Assembly (NCBI GenBank): GCA_964517215.1
Contig: CAZFBR010000043.1
Location: 1 to 19,610, forward strand
Reading direction: 5' to 3'
DNA from: CAZFBR01 sp035353495 [NCBI: uncultured bacterium]
GTDB taxonomy: Bacteria; DAOPZR01
Length of the DNA: 19,610 bases
Part shown: piece by piece, positions 1-6,707 of the stretch
Numbering within the stretch: position 1 is the stretch's first letter
Layout of the letters: every line of letters begins with the position of its first letter
Notes under the pieces: model-generated
Database searches by the model: none
The model's input: only the letters and a program-made list of their open reading frames with translations
What the model was told of the DNA's origin: nothing
Made by a program: the position numbers and the translations under genes

Positions 1-400
1 TCTGCGCCTCGACCAGGATCTCGAGCGCGCCACGCATCATGCCGCGTAACACGGCGATGTCCATGCTCGCCTGCGGAAAACAGACGATGGCCAGCGCGGT
101 CAGCGGCGTGCCGCCCATGGCGTATACATCGGAGAGCGCATTGCAGGCGGCGATTCTGCCGAAGGCGACGGGATCATCGACGATGGGCGGAAAGAAGTCA
201 ACGGTCTGCACCAGGGCGACATCGTCGCTGATGCGGTAGATGCCGGCGTCGTCCGACGTGGAGTAGCCGACAAGCAGATCGGGGAAATCGGGCTGGGTCA
301 GCCCGCACAGCGCGCGGTCGAGCAGCCCCGGCCCGAGTTTGGCGCCGCAGCCGGAGAACCTCGTGTTCGCGGTGAGTCGCACCGGGACCGCATCAGCCAT
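1..400 (-). CDS. selD: Selenophosphate synthase SelD (N-terminal part; continues beyond the left edge)
   Basis: SelD makes selenophosphate from selenide and ATP, the selenium donor for selenocysteine, selenouridine and the labile selenium of SDMH enzymes. The visible 133 residues match SelD well: [16 protein letters not shown] near residues 8-23 (compare E. coli RLTQYSHGAGCGCK), then [40 protein letters not shown]. The reactive position is Cys18, not selenocysteine, and the following Lys21 is kept. The start chosen is the ATG at 400, which puts the RLT motif at the usual distance; it has no strong ribosome site, and an in-frame TTG lies at 424. It follows the NifS-like gene by 101 nt on the same strand, so the two are probably co-transcribed. 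Only the first third or so of the gene is present. Identification is firm. Confidence 0.95.
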   Translation of the reverse strand, partial: MADAVPVRLTANTRFSGCGAKLGPGLLDRALCGLTQPDFPDLLVGYSTSDDAGIYRISDDVALVQTVDFFPPIVDDPVAFGRIAACNALSDVYAMGGTPLTALAIVCFPQASMDIAVLRGMMRGALEILVEAQ

Positions 401-501
401 GGTGATGCTCGCAACCCGCGCCAAACGCCGCGCCCGAACTGCAGGCGGGATGCGCGCCCGGCGGTGTGCCGCAACCGGAAAATCCCGCGGCGGGGGGCCG
501 G

Positions 502-1638
502 CTAATCGCAGCCACAGACGATGCTTCGCAGGACGGTAATGGCGTTGCCGATCTCATCTTCTGTGGTGAACCAGCCGAAACTGAAGCGGACGGTGCCGTC
601 AGGATAGGTGCCGATGGTTTGATGGGCGGCGGGCGCGCAGTGCAGGCCGCAGCGCACAGCGATGTCGTGCCGGTCGAATTCCCGGGTCAGTGCGGAGGGT
701 GACAGCTGGGCGTGGGTAAAGGAAAGCACGCCATGCGCATTGGCCGGGCTGTGCACGGTGATCCCGGAAATCGCGGAGAGTGCCGCATGCGCGGCAGCAG
801 TGAGTGTGTCGAGGCGGCGGGCAACAGCAGCGGGGCCGGTGGCGGCGATGAACTCCAGCGCTGCCCCCAGTCCGGCGATGCCGGCAAGGTTAAGCGTGCC
901 GCTTTCCAGATGATCGGGATACGCGGCGGGCTGGGTCTCGGAGGCGGAATCGGAGCCGGTCCCGCCGCAGATGACCGCGTCCAATTCGACATCCGGCGCC
1001 ACGTAGAGCAGGCCGGTCCCGGTCGGCCCGAGCAGCCCCTTATGTCCGGAGGCGCAGAGAAAATCGACCGGCGTATCAGTTACAGAAAGCGGCATGGTGC
1101 CGAGCACCTGCGCGGCATCAAGGCAGAAACGCACCCCGGCGGCGCGGGCCAGCGCCGCCAGTTCCGGCCAGGGGAGCATGACCCCGGTGACATTGCTGCA
1201 CGCGGTGCAGACGACCAGCGCGGGTTTGGCGGCCAGCCGCGCGCGGTAATCGGCCAGATCCACGCTGCCGTCCGGCGCGCAGCGGAAACGGTCGATTCTA
1301 ATGCTGGCGCACTGTGCCAGCCGCTGCAGCGGCCGCATGACGGCATTATGTTCCAGCGGCGACACCAGCACGCCGTCGCCGGGGCGCAGGGTGCCGAGGA
1401 TGACCATATTGAGTGCGAGGGTGGTGCCGGAGGTGAAGATGACCCGGTCGCTGTCGGCGGCGCCGAGAAGGGCCGCCGCGCGCCGGCGGGTGCGATAGAG
1501 GGTCATGCTGGCGGCAATGGCGGAACGGTGCGATGCGCGATTGGCGTTGGCGATGCTGGTGCCGAGCGCGTCCGCGACAGCGAGAGCAACGCCCGGCGCC
1601 TTGGGCGAACTGGTGGCGGCATGATCAAGATAGACCAT
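502..1638 (-). CDS. Class V aminotransferase, cysteine desulfurase/selenocysteine lyase-like (SDMH-associated type)
   Basis: This PLP enzyme probably mobilises sulfur or selenium from cysteine or selenocysteine and, next to selD, may supply selenium for SDMH maturation. It has 378 residues. Visible landmarks are YLDHAATS at the N-terminus, [10 protein letters not shown] (68-77), CLDAAQ (172-177), the PLP lysine in SGHKG (Lys200), and RCGLHCAP, in which Cys334 aligns with the catalytic Cys of NifS/SufS enzymes. The C-terminus ends in VCGCD. The start at 1638 is preferred over the ATG at 1644 because GGGAG lies six bases before it. The family resembles the desulfurase-like group (TIGR01977) that co-occurs with orphan SelD, YqeB and YqeC. 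Regulation: a consensus promoter and a ModE-like operator lie upstream. Substrate choice (Cys or Sec) cannot be read from sequence. Confidence 0.9.
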   Translation of the reverse strand: MVYLDHAATSSPKAPGVALAVADALGTSIANANRASHRSAIAASMTLYRTRRRAAALLGAADSDRVIFTSGTTLALNMVILGTLRPGDGVLVSPLEHNAVMRPLQRLAQCASIRIDRFRCAPDGSVDLADYRARLAAKPALVVCTACSNVTGVMLPWPELAALARAAGVRFCLDAAQVLGTMPLSVTDTPVDFLCASGHKGLLGPTGTGLLYVAPDVELDAVICGGTGSDSASETQPAAYPDHLESGTLNLAGIAGLGAALEFIAATGPAAVARRLDTLTAAAHAALSAISGITVHSPANAHGVLSFTHAQLSPSALTREFDRHDIAVRCGLHCAPAAHQTIGTYPDGTVRFSFGWFTTEDEIGNAITVLRSIVCGCD

Positions 1639-1728
1639 CGTCATCTCCCGTTACTGTCCGGTAGCGCCGATGCCATGGTAGATACGGGCACGCGTCCCGC
1701 CGCCTGTGGCCGTGCACGTCCTGCGACC

Positions 1729-1756
1729 TCCGTGATTCTTTGGTGAGTATATCGGA
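1729..1756. promoter_or_regulatory. Putative ModE-like operator on the nifS-like/selD promoter
   Basis: The site reads TCCGTGAT (1729-1736), 12 nt, ATATCGGA (1749-1756). Six of eight positions are symmetric. It has the same spacer length and nearly the same arms as the perfect repeat at 5101-5128 before the modE-like gene. It covers the -10 and predicted start of the divergent nifS-like promoter, a position suited to repression. That the ModE-like protein binds here is inference. Confidence 0.55.
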
Positions 1757-1774
1757 AAACGCTTGGGTTGTCAA
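1746..1774 (-). promoter_or_regulatory. Sigma70-type promoter of the nifS-like/selD operon
   Basis: Read on the minus strand there is TTGACA, a 17-nt spacer, then TATACT. This is a consensus -35 and a five-of-six -10 at ideal spacing. The predicted transcription start is about 1739, giving a leader of roughly 100 nt before the ATG at 1638. I found no known riboswitch signature in that leader. The -10 overlaps the right arm of the ModE-like inverted repeat at 1729-1756. Confidence 0.8.
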
Positions 1775-2014
1775 GTGGCGGGCATGGGGGGCGACGGCGG
1801 AACGGTCAGGCGGGCGGGCGGCGGTTGCGTTTGGCGTCGGGAGACAGCGTGCGGCTGTATCCGGCGGCGGTTGCCGGCATGGTGCGGGCGTATGCCGGGC
1901 GGGGCACGGCACGGGGTGATACGCAGCGAGGTTCTAGCAAAACATTTTTAATCAATCTACCCTGCCGTTTCGTGCGGTGGCGCGCACGCCGCGCCGCCAT
2001 GAGGAGGCAACAGC
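1775..2014. other. Remainder of the divergent intergenic region before the serine hydrolase gene
   Basis: The full gap between the two divergent genes runs from 1639 to 2014. The part nearest the nifS-like gene holds its promoter, operator and leader. The part listed here contains an AT-rich patch at about 1938-1960, which stands out against the GC-rich surroundings and may carry the promoter for the plus-strand gene at 2015. No clear -35/-10 pair was found there. Short open frames in this stretch look like chance GC-rich frames. Confidence 0.3.
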
Positions 2015-2989
2015 ATGCACCAGAAAAGGATCGCCGCACTGGAAGCAGCAATACGCCGTGACCATCGCAATATCGCCGGCATCATAGTGCGCAGCGGCGG
2101 CACCACGGTCTGTGCGCAGTATTATCACGGATCCGCCGCCGACACGGCATGGCATGTGTTTTCAGTGACCAAGAGCATTGTGTCCGCGCTGATCGGCATT
2201 GCGATCGATCAGGGCAAGATCAAAAGCATCGACCAGAAAGTGCTGGACTTCTTTCCGGCGTATACGCCGAAGCGGGGCGAACAAACGGCGCAGCGCGTTA
2301 CGCTTCGGGATATGCTGACCATGACGGCGCCGTTCAAATACAAGTCGGCGCCATATACGAAGTACTTCACCAGTCCGGACTGGGTGGCGAGTGCGCTTGA
2401 TCTGCTGGGCGGCAGGGGGAGAATCGGCCAGTTCCGCTACACTCCCCTCATCGGGCCGGATATCCTGTCGGGGATTCTGACCAATGCGACCGGGCGGTCG
2501 GTGCGCGAATTCGCTGCGGAATACCTGTTCCGGCCGCTGGGTATCAAGGTTGCGCAGAATGTGGTTTTCCACAGCAAAGCAGAACAACTCGCGTTGATGA
2601 AGGATCATCATGCAAGCGGGTGGGTTGCCGACCCGCAGGGGACAAATACGGCGGGATGGGGATTGTTCATCACCACGGCAGCCATGGCAGCCATCGGACA
2701 GCTGTATCTGCACCGCGGTTCCTGGCAGGGGAGGCAACTCGTATCCGCGCGATGGATTGATGAGAGCACGCACGTGCACAGTTGCCGGGACCAGTTGCGG
2801 TACGGTTATCTGTGGTGGATTATTGATGACCGGGCGCCTGCCTATGCGGCATTGGGCGACGGTGGCAATGTGATTTACATCAATGCAAAGACCAATCTGG
2901 TGGTGGCGATCACGGCCCGGTTTACACCGCTTGCCAACGATCGGATTGCGCTGATCCGCGAGTATATTGAACCGTTCATTGCGGCGTGA
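2015..2989 (+). CDS. Beta-lactamase-fold serine hydrolase (class C/esterase-like)
   Basis: A 324-residue protein of the beta-lactamase/penicillin-binding-like family, which includes class C beta-lactamases, peptidases and esterases. The nucleophile motif SxxK is visible as SVTK (Ser50-Lys53) in WHVFSVTKSIVSALIG, followed by VTLRDMLTMTA, typical of this fold. The usual Tyr-x-Asn is not obvious: the aligned stretch reads RYTPLIGPDIL near residues 141-151, so Asn is missing. A glycine-rich GDGGN near the C-terminus stands where KTG would be. No signal peptide is seen, so it is probably cytoplasmic, which argues against antibiotic resistance. The start has a clear GAGGAGG ribosome site. It sits alone, divergent from nifS-like and convergent with yqeC. 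Substrate unknown. Confidence 0.85.
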   Translation: MHQKRIAALEAAIRRDHRNIAGIIVRSGGTTVCAQYYHGSAADTAWHVFSVTKSIVSALIGIAIDQGKIKSIDQKVLDFFPAYTPKRGEQTAQRVTLRDMLTMTAPFKYKSAPYTKYFTSPDWVASALDLLGGRGRIGQFRYTPLIGPDILSGILTNATGRSVREFAAEYLFRPLGIKVAQNVVFHSKAEQLALMKDHHASGWVADPQGTNTAGWGLFITTAAMAAIGQLYLHRGSWQGRQLVSARWIDESTHVHSCRDQLRYGYLWWIIDDRAPAYAALGDGGNVIYINAKTNLVVAITARFTPLANDRIALIREYIEPFIAA

Positions 2990-3211
2990 TTCTGGCGGGG
3001 TTGTGTCAGCGCAGGCCGTCGCTGCCAGCAGCTGCAGGAGCGGTTCGGTGCGGGCAAGGGGCAATGTCGACCGCAGCGGGGGCTGCACTATTCCGCCAGG
3101 AACAGCGGGCACGGCATGGGGTGCGGCGGGCCGTTCGTTTCGGTTGACAGCGGATTACGTGCGGCCGGGGTGCTGGCTAAAAGGGTGATGGCGCGCGGCT
3201 TGTGGTGCGGA

Positions 3212-3940
3212 TCAGTCGACAGCAGCCAATTCGCCGGCGAGCAGGTCGCCAAGGCAGACGGCGCTGACGCGGGGATGGGCGCGCAGCAGCAGGGCGAGTT
3301 CCCGCGCCTGCCGGTACAACAGCGGGGTAACGGCTTTGGTGATGACCGCGATGAACGGCAGCGATGCCGGCACGCGTGCGGCATAGCCGCGCGGCGGCAA
3401 AACGGCCGCGGCAACGTGTGCCGGCGACAGCAGTGTGCCGGGCGCGAGGGCGAACCGTTCCGCAAAAAGCGCGCTCCGATGCACGGTGCGGTCGCCGAGC
3501 GGCATCATGATGCAGTCGGCACCGATTAGGGCGATGACCGCATCAGCCGCGCGGCTGATCACCGGCTCATGGTCGGCATGCGCCTTGAGCGGCAGGCCGG
3601 CGCTCCCGTCCGCTTCCACGATCAACCGGTCGGCGGCCCGGCCGGCGGCAAGCTGCTCGACGAATGCGGCGTCACCGCGCAGCTTGCCGGCGTTGTCCGC
3701 GGCGGCGGCAGTGACATGATGATACCGGCTGAGCGCCGCCGCCAGGGAGGCAGCGTCGGGACGGATCAGCAGCGCCGGCGATTCGTGCGCGGCCGGCGCC
3801 AGGATGCGCGTGGTTGTGGTGGTGATGGCGGTTTCGCCGCGCGCCACGGCGGCGCGGGCCAGCGCATAGAGCAGGGTGGTCTTGCCGCCGCCGCCGATGA
3901 GGTGCGGACAATGCGATGCGGTCAGGACGGCAGGGAGCAA
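3212..3940 (-). CDS. yqeC: YqeC, selenium-dependent hydroxylase accessory protein (putative P-loop nucleotide-binding protein)
   Basis: YqeC is one of the proteins that track with selenium-dependent molybdenum hydroxylases. Its exact reaction is not established; it presumably acts in cofactor or selenium insertion. The P-loop HLIGGGGKTTLL is near residues 13-24, followed by ITTTTTRI, then LIVEADGSAGLPLKAH and DAVIALIGAD, all typical of the family, and VITKAV toward the C-terminus. The open frame extends far upstream through yqeB in another frame, so the start is uncertain. The TTG at 3940, just after the yqeB stop (3945-3947), gives 242 residues, close to the family's usual size. A TTG at 3961, overlapping yqeB, is the alternative. 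No good ATG or ribosome site is near, so translational coupling to yqeB is likely. Confidence 0.88.
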   Translation of the reverse strand: MLPAVLTASHCPHLIGGGGKTTLLYALARAAVARGETAITTTTTRILAPAAHESPALLIRPDAASLAAALSRYHHVTAAAADNAGKLRGDAAFVEQLAAGRAADRLIVEADGSAGLPLKAHADHEPVISRAADAVIALIGADCIMMPLGDRTVHRSALFAERFALAPGTLLSPAHVAAAVLPPRGYAARVPASLPFIAVITKAVTPLLYRQARELALLLRAHPRVSAVCLGDLLAGELAAVD

Positions 3941-3944
3941 GGCG

Positions 3945-4742
3945 TTATACCGGGCGGGCAAAGCGGGCAAGGATGGCTTCGAGCGCGCCGCCGCTGATGG
4001 TGCGGGTCTTTTCCGAAAGGGTGAAGCAGTATTCGCGCCTGCCGCGCGGATCAATATCGCCCAGCTTGATGCCGGACGGCACGCGGATGCCGGAATGGAG
4101 CAGGCCGCGGAGCATCCCGCCAATGGCGGCAGTGACCGGCATTCCGTCAACGTCGCCCAGAACTTCGCCGGCAGCGATGGTGTCGCCGATGGCGTGCGGC
4201 GAAGTGAAGACGCCGGCGCACGGCGCGCGGAAACAGCGTTCTGCGGCATATCCTGCGATGGCGCCAGGGATGCCGGTCTCGGGCTCGGTTTCACCGGCGG
4301 TGATAATCCGCCCGAGATGGTGCCCGCGGTTGGTTTCAATCGCAGCATGGCAATTGCCGCCGGCGCGGAACCCGGGCCCGTAGCCGATAACCAGCGGGGC
4401 ATCGGTGATGGCGGTGTCGATATCGCGCTTGAGAATGCGCGCGTCAATCAGCACCGCGGGCCTGAGGGCGGCGAGGACCGGCCGGATATCGGGGGCGATC
4501 AGGACGGGGACGAATGACCCGTCACCGACGGCAGGCGCATCAACCCGGCGTGCGACCACGCCTTCAACCGTGCAGGCGCCCGCGAATACCGCCGCGGCAA
4601 ACGCCACGGTGCGGCGCACCACCAGCGGCTGGCTGATTTCCGTCATCAGCACGGGCAAGCCGCAGCGGAAGAGGCGGTGCGCGGTCCCGGTGGCGTGCTC
4701 CCCAGCGCCGCGGATGAGCACCAGCGGCTTAGCGGCGGGCAT
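3945..4742 (-). CDS. yqeB: YqeB-family selenium-dependent molybdenum hydroxylase maturation protein
   Basis: A 265-residue protein of the YqeB family (TIGR03309 type), required or predicted to be required for making active SDMH enzymes; its chemistry is unproven. The N-terminus reads LVLIRGAGEHATGTAHRLFRCG, a Rossmann-like glycine motif (residues 7-28; the family usually has RGAGDLATG). Later motifs are VIGYGPGFRAGGNCHAAIETNRGHHLGR and PLVVRRTVAFAAAVF. The start at 4742 was chosen over the longer frame to 4892 because the extra 50 residues overlap the regulator gene and look unlike the family. It overlaps the regulator gene by 14 nt (4729-4742), so the two are probably translationally coupled. 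yqeC follows immediately. Context and motifs agree, so identification is firm. Confidence 0.9.
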   Translation of the reverse strand: MPAAKPLVLIRGAGEHATGTAHRLFRCGLPVLMTEISQPLVVRRTVAFAAAVFAGACTVEGVVARRVDAPAVGDGSFVPVLIAPDIRPVLAALRPAVLIDARILKRDIDTAITDAPLVIGYGPGFRAGGNCHAAIETNRGHHLGRIITAGETEPETGIPGAIAGYAAERCFRAPCAGVFTSPHAIGDTIAAGEVLGDVDGMPVTAAIGGMLRGLLHSGIRVPSGIKLGDIDPRGRREYCFTLSEKTRTISGGALEAILARFARPV

Positions 4743-5100
4743 GACGGGAACGGGCGGGTGCAACCAGCCGGGCGGCCGCCCGGCCGTGTGTGCGCACGGC
4801 GTAGGCGGTGATATCATCGCGCATGGCGGCAAAGCCGGCAACGATCGCCTGTCCGCGCGGGGTGAGCACGGCCCCGCCATGCTCGTTGCCACCCTTGCGG
4901 CGGGTCATGACCGGCTCGCCCAGCGCCCGTTCGAGGATCTTCACGATGCGCCAGGCCTTGGAATAGGCCATGCCGAGGGCGAGGGCGGCAGCGCGGATGC
5001 TGCCGGTCCGTTCAACCTGTTCCAGCAGCCACACCGCGCCGTTGCCGAGCACCGGCTCGTGGCGGTTGTCCCTGATCTTGACACTGATGCGCAATTCCAT
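4729..5100 (-). CDS. ModE N-terminal-domain-like transcriptional regulator (DNA-binding domain only)
   Basis: A 123-residue winged-helix protein that aligns with the DNA-binding half of ModE, the molybdate-responsive regulator. GSIRAAALALGMAYSKAWRIVKILE (about residues 34-58) matches ModE GSISQGAKDAGISYKSAW, and GGAVLTPRGQAIV matches the ModE wing GGGAVLTRYGQ. The molybdate-binding Mop/TOBE domains are absent; the protein ends in a basic tail (RSRHARR). How it senses metal is therefore unknown. The ATG at 5100 is preferred to the in-frame ATG at 5118, because the predicted transcription start coincides with 5100 and neither has a ribosome site. It heads the yqeB-yqeC operon, overlapping yqeB by 14 nt. 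A perfect inverted repeat on its promoter suggests it represses itself. Confidence 0.88.
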   Translation of the reverse strand: MELRISVKIRDNRHEPVLGNGAVWLLEQVERTGSIRAAALALGMAYSKAWRIVKILERALGEPVMTRRKGGNEHGGAVLTPRGQAIVAGFAAMRDDITAYAVRTHGRAAARLVAPARSRHARR

Positions 5101-5128
5101 GCCGATATAGTAGCACATGAATATCGGC
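5101..5128. promoter_or_regulatory. Perfect inverted repeat: putative ModE-like operator of modE-like/yqeB/yqeC
   Basis: GCCGATAT (5101-5108), 12-nt spacer, ATATCGGC (5121-5128). Both 8-nt arms are perfectly complementary. The geometry CGnTAT-N12-ATAnCG resembles the ModE box as I recall it from the E. coli modA operator. One arm overlaps the predicted -10 and the other lies in the -35/-10 spacer, so occupancy would block RNA polymerase. An imperfect copy lies at 1729-1756. Confidence 0.7.
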
Positions 5129-5135
5129 GCGACAA
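5107..5135 (-). promoter_or_regulatory. Extended -10 promoter of the modE-like operon, predicted leaderless
   Basis: Read on the minus strand: TTGTCG (-35, 5130-5135), 17-nt spacer ending in TG-C, then TACTAT (-10, 5107-5112). The expected start of transcription is 5100, the A of the chosen ATG, so the mRNA would have no leader. This agrees with the lack of a ribosome site before either candidate start. Confidence 0.55.
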
Positions 5136-5195
5136 CTGTTGCGGCCGCTGCATGACGCGCGGCGGATATGCTAAAGTTCGCCGTAGCGGAGGAGT

Positions 5196-5945
5196 ATGGC
5201 GGATGCGGATATGCGCCGGCGCTGGACCGGTCTTGACGGCAATAATCTGAGCGCAGCCTGGCCGCTGCGCTATCGCTGTTCGGTCTGCGGCCATGAACTG
5301 GTAATCACCCGCGCGCAGTGTGCGGCGGCGGCAGAGCGGTTTGCCGGCGAGAGCAGCTTTCGCCTGCCGCACCTGCCGGCGGCAGTTGCGGAAAAATCGG
5401 AGTGGCGCTGAACCGTTCCTGGCGACTGGCGCCGGTCGCTGGCGGCGCGTTGGGACTGGGGCCACCACCTGCTGGCGCTGGGCGGGGTACCGGTGGCGGC
5501 CAATCCGTTTCACACCGGCACCGCGGGCCGGGCCGTCACCCACGGCATTTTTTTCAGCGAGCCAATCACGGCGGCGGCGCTGGCGGATGACCAGGGCATT
5601 CGCTGCCTGGTGCTGGATGATTTTTTTGCCAACGGCTATGCGGCGCGGTATGCGCGGGAGGGAAACTGCGCGCTCGGGCAGTCGCTGTGGGCGCAGTTGT
5701 ATTATGCCGGCCGGCATGATTGCGGCTGGCGGCGCTACGCGACGATAACTGACGGCGGGATGACGATCCAGATCTGGGTACGCGACGGCTGGCCGACGAG
5801 ATTTGCCGCGCCGGTATTGTCGTTGTGGTATAATTCAAGTAATGCCGATGCGCCACCCCAGCGTTCCTGCGATGCCACGGCAGGATGGAGGGGCGCGGCG
5901 CGGTTGCCTGCACGCATGATTGCGAAAGGGGTTTGCCATGACTGA
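5196..5945 (+). CDS. Unrecognised protein frame interrupted by one in-frame TGA (selenocysteine candidate or nonsense mutation)
   Basis: I do not recognise this protein. It starts at an ATG with GGAGGAG just upstream and reads 71 codons to a TGA at 5409-5411. The same frame then stays open to 5943-5945, 249 codons in all. Codon use looks like that of neighbouring genes on both sides of the TGA (G/C-ending codons, no rare-codon burst), which suggests one gene. The first part has a zinc-knuckle-like YRCSVCGHEL (about residues 27-36); the second is Trp-rich (GDWRRSLAARWDWG). Options are a selenocysteine codon (a hairpin follows it), a TGG-to-TGA nonsense mutation or sequence error giving a pseudogene, or two separate genes. 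The last ~35 codons overlap the promoter and leader of the PilZ gene and may not be conserved. Confidence 0.4.
5419..5442 (+). other. Hairpin just after the in-frame TGA (bacterial SECIS-like geometry)
   Basis: The arm 5419-5427 pairs with 5434-5442 (nine pairs, three of them G-T wobbles), leaving the 6-nt loop GGCGCC at 5428-5433. The loop begins 16 nt after the TGA at 5409-5411, and its first two bases are G. These values fit the loose rules described for bacterial SECIS elements. In DNA this GC-rich such hairpins are common by chance, so this is weak evidence on its own. Confidence 0.3.
5826..5834 (+). promoter_or_regulatory. Extended -10 promoter of the PilZ gene
   Basis: TGG followed by a perfect TATAAT (5829-5834) makes an extended -10 element. 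No good -35 is seen at 17-18 nt; TTGCCG at 5803-5808 is 20 nt away. The predicted start is near 5841, leaving a leader of about 97 nt before the ATG at 5938. The element lies inside the 3' end of the preceding open frame. Confidence 0.5.
5850..5896 (+). other. Two-tier hairpin in the leader of the PilZ gene
   Basis: The outer arms 5850-5859 and 5887-5896 pair at eight of ten positions. The inner arms TCCTGC (5865-5870) and GCAGGA (5880-5885) pair perfectly around a 9-nt loop. The structure begins about nine nt after the predicted transcription start. It lacks the conserved c-di-GMP-I riboswitch motifs. It may be a structured leader, or fold by chance. Confidence 0.35.
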
Positions 5946-6633
5946 TGCCGCCGATACTGCCGTCTATTTCGTGAGTGTCAACCACCAGCAGTACGGTCCC
6001 ATCGACCGGGCGACCCTCATGCTGTGGCTGCAGGAACGCCGGATCAGCGCGACGGACTGGGTCTGGGTGGATTCGGCGAAGGACTGGTATCCGGTGTTCA
6101 TCGTTCCCGACCTGTCGGCGCTGGTGCTCCATCTCGAGGAAAAACCCCGGACGCCGCCGGTCATGCCGCCCGCGGCCGAGCCGGCGGCGGCGGTGGCTGC
6201 CCCGGAGATCGGGACGCGCGTCTTCTTCCATGACAAACAGGTCAGCGACGAGGAGCTGGTCAAGAAGCGGCAGATGCTGCGGCTGGCGCTGGATTTGCCC
6301 GTGCTGTATTCATCCCGGGCGCAGGAATTCGGTGAAACCTCGCTGTTCGACAAGACCGCGCTGATCGACATTTCCATGCTGGGGATCGCCTTTGAGGCGA
6401 AGCAATATGTCGAACCGGGTTCGCTGGTCAAGGCGGTAATCGAATTTCCCACCTCGGCGACGAAATTCCAGGCCTCGGCCAAGGTGATCCGCTGCAGCCG
6501 CTCGCCGCATGACCCGGAGCTGTATCAGGTCGGCTGCAAATATTCGCTGCTGCCGCAGGGCGAACGGCGCAAGCTCGAAAAGTTCATGGAGTATGTCGTC
6601 CGCACGCATCAGGAAAAGCACGGCCACCACTGA
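5938..6633 (+). CDS. GYF_2-PilZ domain protein (probable c-di-GMP receptor)
   Basis: A 231-residue soluble protein with two domains. Residues about 9-60 (VYFVSVNHQQYGPIDRATLM to DWYPVFIVPDL) match GYF_2, a protein-interaction module. A Pro/Ala-rich linker (about 70-90) leads to a PilZ domain at about 108-225. The two c-di-GMP binding motifs of PilZ are intact: RxxxR as RQMLR (111-115) and DxSxxG as DISMLG (144-149), so binding is likely. Output is unknown; PilZ proteins often act on motility, exopolysaccharide or secretion. The start has a good AAAGGGG ribosome site six nt upstream and is preferred to upstream non-ATG codons. The ATG overlaps the end of the preceding open frame. Its own extended -10 promoter and structured leader lie upstream. 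Confidence 0.9.
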   Translation: MTDAADTAVYFVSVNHQQYGPIDRATLMLWLQERRISATDWVWVDSAKDWYPVFIVPDLSALVLHLEEKPRTPPVMPPAAEPAAAVAAPEIGTRVFFHDKQVSDEELVKKRQMLRLALDLPVLYSSRAQEFGETSLFDKTALIDISMLGIAFEAKQYVEPGSLVKAVIEFPTSATKFQASAKVIRCSRSPHDPELYQVGCKYSLLPQGERRKLEKFMEYVVRTHQEKHGHH

Positions 6634-6675
6634 GTGCCGGCGCACCGGGCGGCTGGCCCGTATGGTCCTGATACG

Positions 6676-6692
6676 GAATATATGATATATTC
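6676..6692. promoter_or_regulatory. Perfect 17-nt palindrome upstream of the radical SAM gene
   Basis: GAATATAT-G-ATATATTC is a perfect palindrome with 8-nt arms and a single central base. It is fully AT-rich inside its flanks, in strongly GC-rich DNA. It overlaps a possible -10 (TATATT, 6686-6691). An operator for an unidentified dimeric regulator is the simplest reading; the regulator cannot be named. Confidence 0.5.
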
Positions 6693-6707
6693 AATGCAAT
6701 GAGGTAG

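Noticed and set aside
712-1746. Long plus-strand open frame antisense to the nifS-like gene
   Set aside because: Gly/Arg/Ala-rich, no family resemblance; it is the GC-rich shadow of a well-supported minus-strand gene.
2162-3112. 316-codon minus-strand frame antisense to the serine hydrolase
   Set aside because: The plus-strand gene has a ribosome site and recognisable SxxK family motifs; the antisense frame has none.
3144-3175. TTGACA resembling a -35 in the yqeC/hydrolase intergenic region
   Set aside because: No -10 at suitable distance and no gene downstream on that strand; the genes are convergent here.
6634-6659. Small back-to-back hairpins after the PilZ gene as a terminator
   Set aside because: Stems of 4-5 bp and no T tract.
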